Assembly (NCBI GenBank): GCA_036172665.1
Contig: CM069874.1
Coordinates: 48,218,707 to 48,282,706 of the forward strand
Reading direction: 5' to 3'
DNA length: 64,000 nucleotides
DNA from: Prosopocoilus inquinatus
Taxonomy: Eukaryota; Arthropoda; Insecta; Coleoptera; Lucanidae
Shown: piece after piece, positions 52,001 to 64,000 of the stretch
Layout: every line of letters begins with the position of its first letter
Numbering within the stretch: position 1 is the first letter of the stretch
Position numbers and translations under genes: made by a program
The notes under the pieces: model-generated
Database searches by the model: none
What the model was told of the DNA's origin: nothing
What the model saw: the letters and a program-made list of their open reading frames with translations, nothing else

Positions 52001-55000
52001 AATAACCATTAAAATAATTAAAAAAAAAAAAAATTTAAAGTCACGTTGCCGTTTGCTAGAAAAGAGGAAAACAGTTCCCATGAGTTTTTAAATGGCAGAA
52101 CAATTATTTAGATTAGTGGCACACTACTTTTACAAATTTATATTTCTTTTTGTGATAAAAAAATGAATTTTAATATCGAAAAGTTATGTGACGTAACACA
52201 CCTAATAGGAGAAAGCAATCAAAACTTTTGGCATCAAGAATACCAGAAGTAAGAAGTGTTTACAAAAAGCTGAAAAACAATTCGAATATTTAATATAAAT
52301 TTTCTAGATCCAATGGTTGCTTGTCATTCTTAATTTGTTCATTATTTTCTGTTATTTTCTAATTTATTACTTATTATTCTTAATTTGTACATTATTGTGT
52401 TATTTTTTAATTTATTAATTAAATTAATTAATATTCGTTAATTTATCAGCAAATTAAAACAGAATAGCCAGTCGAATAGGCTAAATAACGTCAATATTGT
52501 AATTAAAAAAAAGTAATTGCTGTTTCGCGATTTCTTCAGTTTCGACAACAGACTTTATGAAAGCTCATTAAAGCAGCGTTTCACAAGAGTTTAGACATAC
52601 TGGGTGTCCCATTTGAAAATTTTGAGAAAAATCGACTTTTTCAAAACTCAACACCCTGTACACATAATAACTAATAATAAGCTGTTGTAAAATTTCTGTA
52701 GATGAGATATTGTATTGACTATCTACAAAAATTCACGACGAAATGTAAATAAGTAATCAAACTATAAGAGCTCAAATTAGAGCAGTTTTTTACACATAAT
52801 CATTAATATCGTACAAACTCTTAAATAAAACTTCCGAATTTTTTGGTTATTACCTATTTGTTATGCGTACTTTTGTATTATGTAAAGCCAAAAATAATTT
52901 TGTAAAATAGAACTGACTGAGTTACACCATAGCTCGTTTGAACTGCTTTTCTATCTTGTATACTTTAGAAGGTAGGGAAGACCGCGGCACTCTGTGGACA
53001 CCTGTATACAGGGAGATTCCGTTTTGAATTTCTATTTGATATTTTGCATTAATAGGTTAGCGATAATGATCTATTAAAATATAATATTTTTAACTTTCGG
53101 GCATTTCCGGTTATACCGGATGTTAACGTCAACTTTCTTATTTTAAATTACATTTTTGAATTACTCTCGAAATTCGGAAAAAGTTTTATGCAATATGTGA
53201 TTCAAGAAAAATTCAACTTAGTAGTACCTACCTTGTTTATTATACTGCTCAATTCAGATTTCAGATCATGCCCAATTTTACACAAAATTATTTACGTGAA
53301 AAGTAATTTCTGTTTGAAGTAATTTAAACTGTCATGTTTTTTTTTAAATAGAACCCCCAGTATATTTTTATGCGATATTCTTTTGAAATGCATTAATATT
53401 GCCTATACTTATTTCTTACCTTCCACTTTCTACTCCTGATTTTCTTTTTGACACATCAATTTTTTTAACTTTTCGGTATTAACTTCCTGATTAGTGTACT
53501 ATGAAAATTCAGCAAACTAAGATTTTTTTTTAAATTAATTTGTGACTCTAATTTCAATTTAAGTTTAAAACCGAAAAACAATATTTAATTCATATCTATT
53601 AGCTGCATTTTTTTTATTTAACCATACCGCTTGTATTAGAATTCTTGGTTTAAGTTTTTACAGTTCTTACAGTTAGATGACCTTTCATATGCCAGAGCTT
53701 GGCGGTGAGCTAATAAATCACCGCTGTACATCGATTTAAACTATTTTTTAAAACTTATTTCTGTTCTTGTATAGGATCAGCTTTATTAATGAGCACCCTC
53801 CTTTATTATTTTAAGTATTAACGAATACGAAAAGCTAAATAACCTTTTTTATTTTTGAATTTTCGGAAGAAAGTCGATCTTTGCAAACTTTTTATTGTTT
53901 AATATCCCCTTAATTTGTTGTCGAAATAGTATAAAGAAAGAATCATACATCGCAAAAAATTATAGTTTGCTTAGGCGTAATTCTTTCAGCATATTGTTTA
54001 TAGAACATAAGTTACTTGATCTACGAGTGTCATGGAAAATAAGACAAATTTTCTACTGAAGCCTTTAACCAAAATTGTAATTATAATAAGGAGGTCCCTG
54101 TAGTTACGCGAAAATTTTTTTTTCTGAACGGGACACCCTGTATATCTTGTATTTCGAGGTCGAACTTTGATAACTCGAATCAAATTGGTTGGATTTAAGA
54201 GAGAATTATTTATTTGTTTAATAATCCGTAGTCTTGATAACTGGAACTTTTTCTGTGGCAAGTTGTGGTTCAAGTTATCGACTGTAGTTGGTCAGAACAT
54301 ACTAGATTTGGTGCCAAAGCTTTGCCATATGAAAGCTCAGGTAATTGTAAGAAGAAAAAAACTCATTTGGACATACAGGATGTTCGCGGGAAGTTGCTAC
54401 AATGACTAATTTCTTTATTTGAATTTTTATGAAGTAACTTTATTTAGAAAAGTTTCCGGATCTCTCCTGCTCGATTTTATGATACCATCACAAATGACTA
54501 TTAAATTTAGGAGACTTTCAATTGTTTTTAATTTTTTAAATGGAACGTCATGTTTTTTTTTATCAAGATTTAGTTACTAACTCATTTATGAAACAGTAGA
54601 CTTTAAGAGATTAATATTAATATTTTAGAGACATAAAGAGTTTTCGGTTGGGACGTACTATGTGCACTGAGTATATCTTCATCTCATTTTACTCCATGAG
54701 GTTAAAACGAGATAAAAATACACTCAGTGCACACTGGTGCACGCCCATCGGAAGCGCTAATAATTAATTTGACATCTTGAACGCCATGTGATAATAGAAT
54801 ACTTAACGGTCCATTTAAGAAATTTAAAACAATTGAAAATCTCGAAATTTGTTTTTCCGAAGGTACCATAAAATCGAAGAAGAAAGGTCCTGAAACTTTT
54901 CTAATTTAAGTTAACTCGTAAAAATTCAAATAAGAAAGTTACCTGTTGTAGCGACTTCCTGTCAAATACTCTGTATAATTCACTCTACATCCCTACGAAG

Positions 55001-58000
55001 TATTGACCTCTCCTCCCTGGACAGCCGGAATATGATTTAAAAAAACCATAAAAAAGATATAATTGAAGTTGATTCTTGTCGGATGAAAATTGTAAGTACA
55101 AAAGTTTTCGATATAGCGAAACGTTGAGTGTTTTCCCTTTATAATTCTGTCCGATTCGAGATTAAAAAAATTTTGTACTTAAAAAAAAGACTTTTATTTA
55201 TTACTTTTTTAAATCATTGCAGGTTGTGATTCGTTATTACCAAGTAACTGTTATCCCGAAATATCTTTATCAATGTACAAGGAAATCATGAACGACATCC
55301 CCATCAAACTTGTCAGGCCGAAATTCACCGGTGATGCAAGAAAACAACTTTCAAGGTACGCAGAGGCCGCTAAGTCAATCATGGAATCTCGAAACGCAGA
55401 GGCTGAAAGCAGGAAAGTGGTGAAGTGGAATGTCGACGAAACCTTCCAGTGGCTCAGGCGAACAGTCGGTGCCACCTACGATGACTTCCAAGACAGGCTT
55501 GCCCATTTAAAACAACAGTGCCAGCCTCATCTAACAGATACGGTTCGTATTAACGCACCATTGCAATACATTTTGTATGATGACCCCGTCGATTACAGGT
55601 GAAGTCTTCAGTCGAAGGAATTTGTTTGAAAATCTATAATCATTCGGCTGAGTACGCGAGAAAAGTGAGGGAGAAATCTAATATTATACTGAAGGAACAT
55701 GGAATGGAATTACCTCCTCCTTTGTCCATGAATAGCAATAGGAAAGTGTGGTGTTATCCAGTTCAGTTTCAGATTGCTTGCCCACGTTTACCTGTCGTTG
55801 AGTACTTACCCGATAGGGATCAAGCATTACTGAGGTTTCAAGGAGATACTTTAGCTATTAATGCAACTCATCTTCAAAAATTAGTAAGTACTTAATAGGT
55901 CTACACTCTAAATCAAACGTAGGCATATACAGTCAGGGACAAAATTGTGGGTACGGAAGAGAGTTCTATCGTATTTGAAAAGGATATATACACAGAATTA
56001 AAATATAACTGAACAGTTTATTGACTAAACTAAATATAATATACTATCAAAAAAGTGAAAAGATAAACGAAAAAACAAGTTCTTTATTATAATAACTTAA
56101 TAATTTCTGAAATAAGAGGTGGACAAAATTATGGGTACAATTTCTTTTTAAAATTTGTATTACATAAATTTCACCAGAATTAATATTTAGTATAACTTCC
56201 CTTGGCTGCAATGACTGCTGAAAGTCGCCGAATTTCTTCCCAAGCAGCGATCAGTTTGTTAAAGTAAGATGTGGCATTTGTTACTCCTCGTGAAATTTTG
56301 CCGTCTAAATAAGCCCACAAGTGTTCAGTTGGGTTTAGATCCGGACTTTGAGGCGGCCACTGAAGGACTTTAATGTAATTTTCTTGGAAATAATTCTTAG
56401 CAACTCGCGAAGTATGCTTGGGATCATTCTCCTGTTGGAAAATAAAGTCGTCAAGATCCGTCTTTTCGAGCGAAGGATACAAATTTTCTTCCAAAATTTG
56501 TACGTATGATATTCCTGTCATCGTACCTTCTATTCTAGCTACGACGGTCTGAATGAATTCATTAACAAACAAGTGTGATCTCATGGGAGTCACAAAAAAT
56601 GTTCGTGTCACATTGGTTGTTGTATTTAGCACGCAACTAATACTGCGAAAAAAGGGGACATACCCCGTCATACTCCCCTACCATGCCAACGCCTAGTCTA
56701 GATGATTGCATCGAAAATTCAAACAATTAAGGCCAATTATTAAGGGATGTAAGTATCAAACAAAATATGACCATTGCCATTCCACTTCCACCGGTGCCTA
56801 CTAAAGACAGACCAGCGTTTAGGGAGAGGAGCAGCTCAACTTCACATACCCAGATTGAGCTGCTCCACTCTAAACTGTTGGTCTGTCTTTCTAGTAAGTA
56901 CTAGTAGAACTGGAAAGGTTTTGCTTACATTTTGCATCCCTGATCATAAGTGGCCGCCCAAATATTAAATTGATTATAGGGTGCTGATAAGGAGAGAAAA
57001 GGGTTACAATCAAAATTTAATTTGTTAAATTTTAATTTTCTTGGTATAATTCAGAAAGTATAAGAACTTTTTTCGTTGAAACTGATTGTGGAAAGAGATA
57101 TACACCGTGATTCAGAAATGTCTCCCGATATTTTCAGGGTGATTAGAATCCAAAAAATAAGGTCACCTTTTTATACAGTGACCGCCAAAAAGTTTATATG
57201 GGAAAATTTTTTATTACTGATTTTTTTTTTAACTTTTTGCGCCAATAGTTTGTGCATGTTCGATAACCAAATATAAGTAGGACAATGCTGGTGAACAACT
57301 TTTAGTGTTGCTAAAAATAGCACTTATTTAAGATACGAAAATGAAAAAATTTTTGTAATTTGAAGTTGCTGGACATATTAGACAAAATTTTAGTAGGGTT
57401 CAAAGGTTATTTACAAAATGTGAGTCTTGATTGCAAGACAATGTTTCCTTCGGTCTCGTATTTCGGAAAAAGGAATATTTTCAATATTTTCAGTTTTGCT
57501 CAAGATGTGAAGAAGTAAATGATTACACAAATCTTCTAACCCTAAATTAGCCTAAGCAGACCGAAAATTGCAAGAATTGCATCTGCTTTTTTGTTTAAAC
57601 CCCTACTTATAAAAACGACATTGGTACAAACAATAAATACGATTTCATGGCTACCACGAAAAATATCGATTTTATAAGTACGGATATTAAACGGCTCCAA
57701 ACCGAAAAGTAGATGCAATTCTTGCAATTATCGGTCTGCTCAAACTAAATTGGGATTATGAGAAACGGATTATGAAGAAATCAAAAACATTAACACGAAA
57801 TCATATGTAAAAAAGGCTTTACACCAGAAACGTGAAAAATTGTTTCAAATTTTCTTGTGCATGAAACAATTCGGAACCCAAGAGGAAAATTTATTCTATT
57901 AAATCTTTTTTATGAATGTAAATGAATAAGCTAACCACTCTTAATAGTTAAATGCTAAATGTCCATTGAGTGCTTCACATCTGGAGCAAAACTGTGAATA

Positions 58001-61000
58001 TCGTAAATCTTCTTTTTTTCGAAATACTAGACGAAGAAAATTTGTCTGGCAATTAAGAAGCACATTTCGTAAATAACTATCGAATTCTACTAAAATGTTG
58101 TATAATATATCCAGCAATTTCAAATTACAACAATTTTTTAATTCTCGTATCTCAAATAGGTGCTATTTTTAGCAACACTAAAAGTTGCTCACCAGCATTG
58201 TCCTGCTTGTATTTGGTTATCGAACATGCACAAACTATTGGCGTAAAAAGTTTAAAAAAAAATCAATAATAAAAAATTTTCCCATATAAACTTTTTGGCA
58301 GTCACTGTATAAAAAGGTGACCTTATTTTTTGGATTCTAATCACCCTGAAAATATCGGGAGACATTTCTGAATCACGGTGTATATCTCTTTCCACAATCA
58401 GTTTCAACGAAAAAAACTTTTTGGCGGTCACTGTATATTTTTATTTTCGAAAAGTGCAAAATAAGAAATTGGCAAGTTTTAGGGTATTAAAATTACCTAA
58501 TAGGTGCATACGAACTTTTAAATCTCAATTACTCCAAAACGGTTGAGTTTATCGAAATGCAATAAAAAACGTTCTTTTTTGTGCTAAATAATCTAAAGAA
58601 TATTTCTTTCACAAATTTTTGACGAAATATGTAAAAAATAAAAAGTTAGGGATAAAATACTGCTACCCCTACAAAACTACCCTTTAAAAAGGATGGAGGA
58701 TCTGACAAATATGATGTTCATGTCCAGTTAGGTGCCTTATTTCTGTGTTTAAAATATTAGTTCGATAAGTGAAAGGATCTAGAAGATATTGCCAAAAAAC
58801 AAAATTTTTCACTCCCCTTATTCAGTTCTGGAAAAAAGATGACCATATTTTTTTGATGTTCTATTCACCCTGAAAACATCGGAAGAAATTTCTGAATCAC
58901 GGTGTATTAAATAGCATCACGAAAATTTTCCATCAATAAACTCCTCTTAATATTGTCAAAGCCAACTACGACCATTAAAAAAAAAAACATTTCTTGGGTT
59001 CGTATCTCGGCCATTATGAAGGGTTGCGATCTGTAAAATTTAAAAACATGAGACAAGGCTATTTAATAATCCAGACAAAATCCAGGTGAATTTTTTGCAA
59101 AATTCCTGAAAGAGGTAAATTTTCAATTTGAAAAAACTCGTATTTTAATAATAATCTTTTCTTGATCAGCGTTAATTTTTCCATTTTGGAGCCCTAACTT
59201 TTTTATTCAACTGTTGATCGTTTTTTTATCAATTAAACGGTGTTGCAAATTTTAATTGCCTTGGCAGATTCTGTGTCTTGCGGGTCACATTTTCGGTTTG
59301 GGACCTTGCTAAAATCCGGACCAGTTAATAACATCCGCCTGGACATCCCCGGACTGCTGTAAAACTTATGGACATGTCCAGGGAATTCGGGCAACCCTTT
59401 AATATGGGACAGAGTTAGAATAAGGAATACATTTATTGTGTTAATAAATAAGCAGTTGTCACTTACATGGTCTTGTAGAGACTTAAACACACAACACTAC
59501 TGATTTATTAATTATATTAATATTAATACAGAGTGTCTCAGAGAGTTTTGTACCTTTCTTTCTAATTTTGCTCAACTATCATCAGTTCTATTTAGAACTT
59601 AAAACTAATTAAAATTGGTATAGGGAATGCTATTACTAATCGATGTAGAATTTGATTCTGCATCTGATAATGCAAAAATATACAGGGTGTTCCATTTACG
59701 AAAACTGAGTTTTGTGCAGTTGAACAGAATAAGGTTCATTGCCAACAATCAGGAAATTATATCTCAACACTCTAAAATTATAGATAAAATAAAAATGCAA
59801 AACTTTTCGGGACACCCTGTACAGTGGGTCGACTTAGGCTAAGGACTGAAAGTAGACTAGGTCTCGACTGCTCCAATGCTTTTCTTGCTGTTTAATTATA
59901 TACGATCGCTAGAGCCCGCAGAGCTCGTAAACAGCAGAGTGTTTATAGATTGCAGACATCAGAGTTTTTCCGGGAACTTTCCAGAATTCAGGGCGTACTT
60001 TACCGTTCCGGACGTAATGTTGGCGGTGAGTCATAGTTATATGCCACATCATCAGGGATAAAAAATCGGCCGATTTGATCCGCGAGCAATACGAAAATTT
60101 GGTATTCGGACTGTATTACTACCCGACCAGAACAACTTTTACGAAGTGTGGATGCTTGCAATGTAACCCTTCCCCTTCCGCTCAATAGCAATTTAAATGC
60201 ATCAGAGCCGCGGAAAGAGTAAGTCGTACATTGGGTGTAAAAAGTGTCCAATACTTAGTGGGCCGAATTCTTTTCCCTGATCATCGTCTAAAGATAGCGA
60301 TGAATCACATATAGGAATTTTTATATATCACGGTTGCTTATTACAATACCAATAAAATACCATTGAAAATAGGACAACCTGTAGATACAACATAATTACC
60401 TTATGAAGTTTTTGAGCTACTATAAAAACATGATCCTTAAAATTACAACCCGATCTTACCATTTCTTTATAAATTTGTCTGCCAGATAAAATTCTTGTAC
60501 AATTGTATTATCTTTCAGATATATTTATATGGACGTGGTCCTTGAGAATAATATCTTGAAAGTTGAAGTTTTCCAGGGACACTTGGAATTTAATTCTTTA
60601 TTTCTCTTGCGGACAAACGGGTTACCCAGAGGTCCATAAAAGTTTACTACCTACCTGGTAGATGGGCAGAATACTAGCACCGACTGCGGTCTACGAATGA
60701 ATTCGGTGCCGCCGGCAGCTGCAGTGAGATGGGTCGGAATTATCTCAAACCTACGCGAACTTATTCAAAGGACGCCACTCATTTTTTTTGGGAAACCCGA
60801 AAAATTTAAGAAAACGCGGTCATACCTACAAAACTTTATTTACACAAAAATTAAATCGTTAATATGATACAAAAGAAAAAAAAACTATATCGAGACGGTA
60901 AGGCAAACGTCATCAACGTAGGCCGGATGGGGCCGCCAGACAACACTAAATCTAGGGCAAACTTAAGGCCAAACAAGAATCAAAAGTAATAACTGTACTT

Positions 61001-64000
61001 ATATTTAGTTCAACAGGGAGGGGACGCAGAAATATGGGTGCAACATCCACCAAAACTGAAAATGAAGTATTATGTCCACACCTCCCGGTATTCGCGATCC
61101 GGATACGAAGAGGTTTAGCTCAAATCTTAACCAAATTTAAACAAAATTACAAATTGTATTACAATAGGAATAGACCCGGAAGGGGCATATCAATATTACA
61201 AGGACCAACGCCTGAAGGGTGGTGCTAAAAACGTCAGCAAAAATTAAAGCACAAAAACGTTGTCAAGTCAGACAGTTTCAGAAGCGAAATGAAACATTAA
61301 AAGTCCGACCTGTATTATCCGTCGAATCTCATCACCCGTCACCAGCAAATTTAATTTCTGCGCTGAAAGACTCGGCTTTGCAGATCCTTGCGGAGGGAAG
61401 ATGAGCACAAGCTCAAAGGCAGCAGCAACATCCAAACGAAAAGACAGGGATCGAAAAGACGAGCCAATCAGACGAAATCGTGACATAGACCATCCAACAG
61501 TGGAATAGATCAGAAAGAGCATCGAGCCGTGAACGAACTTGACAAAAAACCGAACGCCGATAATCGGAGTAAAATTAAACGCATTTCAACTTGTTTAATT
61601 CAACGAAAATAAAGTGAGCTTATTTCTGTATCAAAAATAAAGAAAAACATTTAATTAGAGGAAAAGACCGGGCACTCGATCAGAAAATAAAAATAAAACT
61701 AACGAGTTCGCTTTCATGCGTAAAAACATCTTTACGCGACGTGTGCAAGAAAACGTGCAGTTCGCTTGCTCGATAATTCGAATCCATGGTTCTAAGAATA
61801 GAAATAACAAAACAAAACAACAAGAGAAAAATAAACTATAACAAGCTTCGTAACTTTTTATAATAGGAGCACTTTTATTGCACTTTTTAAAAATATATAA
61901 TAGAAAGACCAACTCTATTTCATTTTTGAATTCTACACAGTTTTGCATTAAATTCACTTAGGTTTGTTCGTTTGTCACACGTTTGTTGCACTAGTTCTGC
62001 ACTCAAAGTATTTTCATCTCGTATTAATGTATGAGTAGAACAAAACACAAATAGTCTGAGTGTACACTAGTGCAAGAAAGTGCAAAACAAACGAACAGAA
62101 CCCTTGAGTCATTTTCACGTACCAGTCATACTTTTTGATGTGCGTCCATTTTTTCTGTAAAAGATCCAGATGCAAGGTTCCGTTCAAAAATTCGTAACTT
62201 CTAAACCGCTGATAATAACGCAACCGATTTTTTGTTTCAGTCAATGCCCTAGGGTGTGACTAATCTTTCGAGATATTGCCGAGTCCTATGCTTGATTTCA
62301 TCTGTAAATATGAATGTTACTGTCACGTTTGAAAAAATTAACTAAATTTGTTTTTGACTTTTGGTTTTACACAAAATTCAACAAGCGTATTTTTGGTTTA
62401 AATTGACAAAATTGGTTAGTTAGCATTTCGCAAGTACAATCAGCGACACCGGCTTAATTGCTTTTGTAACTGTCTACATGAATTACGACGTTTGCTTTGC
62501 TTCAAGATCAAAATCCTTTTCAGTCTTCGGAACGTTGGCAAAATTAAAGTTTCAAATGAGGCGATTCCATGCTCTCAATTGAAATTCAAGTTGTTGAACT
62601 TACTTGCAATGCTGCACCAGTAGATCGTATTCCTTTCAAAACAATTAACATGCTCACTCTTTAAAATGTGTTTCAAGGAGACGCGTACAGTTTTGATACA
62701 TCGACTTTTGGACCCGAACTTTAGAAAATGCACTTTGTCACATCCTGTACGAATAGTTCAAAAAAGGAAATTTGTAAATCAATGCATCCATTGTTATTAT
62801 GAGTTCTAAGCAGTAAATCAGTTAGAATCAGTGATTAATTTTTAATGTCGGAATATTGTCATTAATACATTTAGTTTAAAGTTATTAGTGAATTTTGTTT
62901 GCCTTTTAACGCCTACGTTAAATATGTTTCCTTTGCAATATAACATGATGCAAATTGCCGAATTTAATTCGTGACAGGGTGGAGTAAGCCCGTATCAATT
63001 CGTGATAATATTGTAACACAGATGTTATAGCAACAGCCTGGTATTTTTGATCCTAACTTCATTTTTTTTTTTTTATAGGATTGATACGTGAAATTTTCAG
63101 ATTCAATAGGAATTCTCCCTCGGAAAAGAAAGTATCGATGATATCTACTAAAAGACCAATTAACAAATTAAAAGTCTTTTTTGCACCAAAAACATTGAAA
63201 TATCATCTTCACCGCACATGCCTTATTTTTTAATTTTTGCGAAGCAAATTTAACTTCCTCAAATGAAAGTGGTAATAAATTTATGCTGTAAGTTTGGAAA
63301 TTATTAAATTAAGGCACCTAACTGCACATTAACATCATATTTGTCAGATCCTCCATCCTTTTTAAAGGGTAGTTTTGTAGGGGTAGCAGTATTTTATCCC
63401 TAACTTTTTATTTTTTACATATTTCGTCAAAAATTTGTGAAAAAAATATTCTTTACATTATTTGGCACAAAAAAAAGTTTTCGAATTGCATTTCGATAAA
63501 CTCAACCGTTTTGGAGTAATTGAGGTTTAAAAGTTCCTATGCACCTATTACGTAATGTTAATACCCTAAAACTTACCAAATTCTTGCACTTTTCGAAAAA
63601 AAAAAATATATATACCGGCTGTTTCAAATTGGGTGTGCACTGAAGGGATCTCCTAAACCGTAAGAGATACAAATTCGGTTAAATGGAAGAAAAGTTGCAC
63701 GAAGCAATGCCTAACTCGTATTCATTAACAGAATAATTTTTTTCTGATTTCTTTTTGAGATATTAATAAAAATGTAAAAAATCAATTTTCTTTTTCTCTC
63801 TGTATCTCTTTTATTATACATAATTTTGAAATTCTGATTTAACTTTCTACAGGCACTTTTTGATTCTGCTTCGAATAAGAGTAATAGAATTGAAGTCAAA
63901 CGTTTCGTCTTCCCACGACCATCATCAGTTTCGATTTTTTAAATATAACTTATGTCTTTTTATTGTTCTATTCGATAACATTTTTTCTCCTGATTACAAT

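Overview
This is AT-rich animal nuclear DNA, most likely from an insect. Genes are split by spliceosomal introns, and the window holds a 7TM insect odorant receptor gene together with insect-style mobile elements (hAT, Tc1, PIF/Harbinger-like MITEs, LTR relics, a Penelope-like fragment). A beetle is plausible, but I cannot prove the order from this sequence. No rRNA, tRNA, CRISPR or virus-like gene was recognised.

Layout. 0-3.2 kb: a stray satellite copy, then the first coding exon of a PDE12-like 2',5'-phosphodiesterase on the minus strand, cut off by the left edge. 5.4-7.4 kb: a compact gene cluster. TAF10 (plus, three exons) converges on a minus-strand pair, the KEOPS subunit Pcc1 (three exons) followed after 19 nt by PIG-P, an arrangement that looks dicistronic. 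8.6-13.4 kb: WDFY2 (minus, five exons, 406 aa), whose last intron is filled by nested elements. 14-20.3 kb: MITEs, a solo LTR, a hAT-type insertion and a six-unit tandem array of a 410-bp TIR-flanked element. 22.0-24.2 kb: ATG9 (plus, one coding exon, with a 5' UTR intron and a uORF). 25.9-28.1 kb: a hAT element with intact 8-bp target duplication and a broken transposase. 34.2-35.5 kb: an odorant receptor gene (minus) with an apparent frame conflict. 36.1-36.4 kb: a Penelope-like reverse transcriptase fragment. 45.0-55.9 kb: the first three coding exons of PCIF1 (plus), the rest lying beyond the right edge. Its 9.5-kb first intron is full of repeats. 55.9-64 kb: a truncated Tc1 element, a 1.36-kb fold-back and other repeats, all probably within the next PCIF1 intron.

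The host genes are ordinary housekeeping functions (transcription initiation, tRNA t6A modification, GPI anchor synthesis, endosomal FYVE signalling, autophagy, mRNA cap m6Am methylation, RNA 2',5' cleavage) and do not form one pathway. The most interesting signal is in the repeats: a dispersed family, with six copies in this window, whose best copies fold as a complete type I hammerhead ribozyme (all core nucleotides, a 2-bp helix III and a long bulged helix I). The order of ribozyme and companion segment is permuted among copies, as expected for a family that spreads as tandem or circular units. Penelope-like elements and retrozymes are the known carriers of such motifs. Other notable structures are the head-to-tail MITE array with a dimeric higher-order pattern, three large near-complete palindromes (about 0.2, 0.9 and 1.36 kb) that could form hairpin RNA, and several nested insertions dated by clean target duplications or empty sites.
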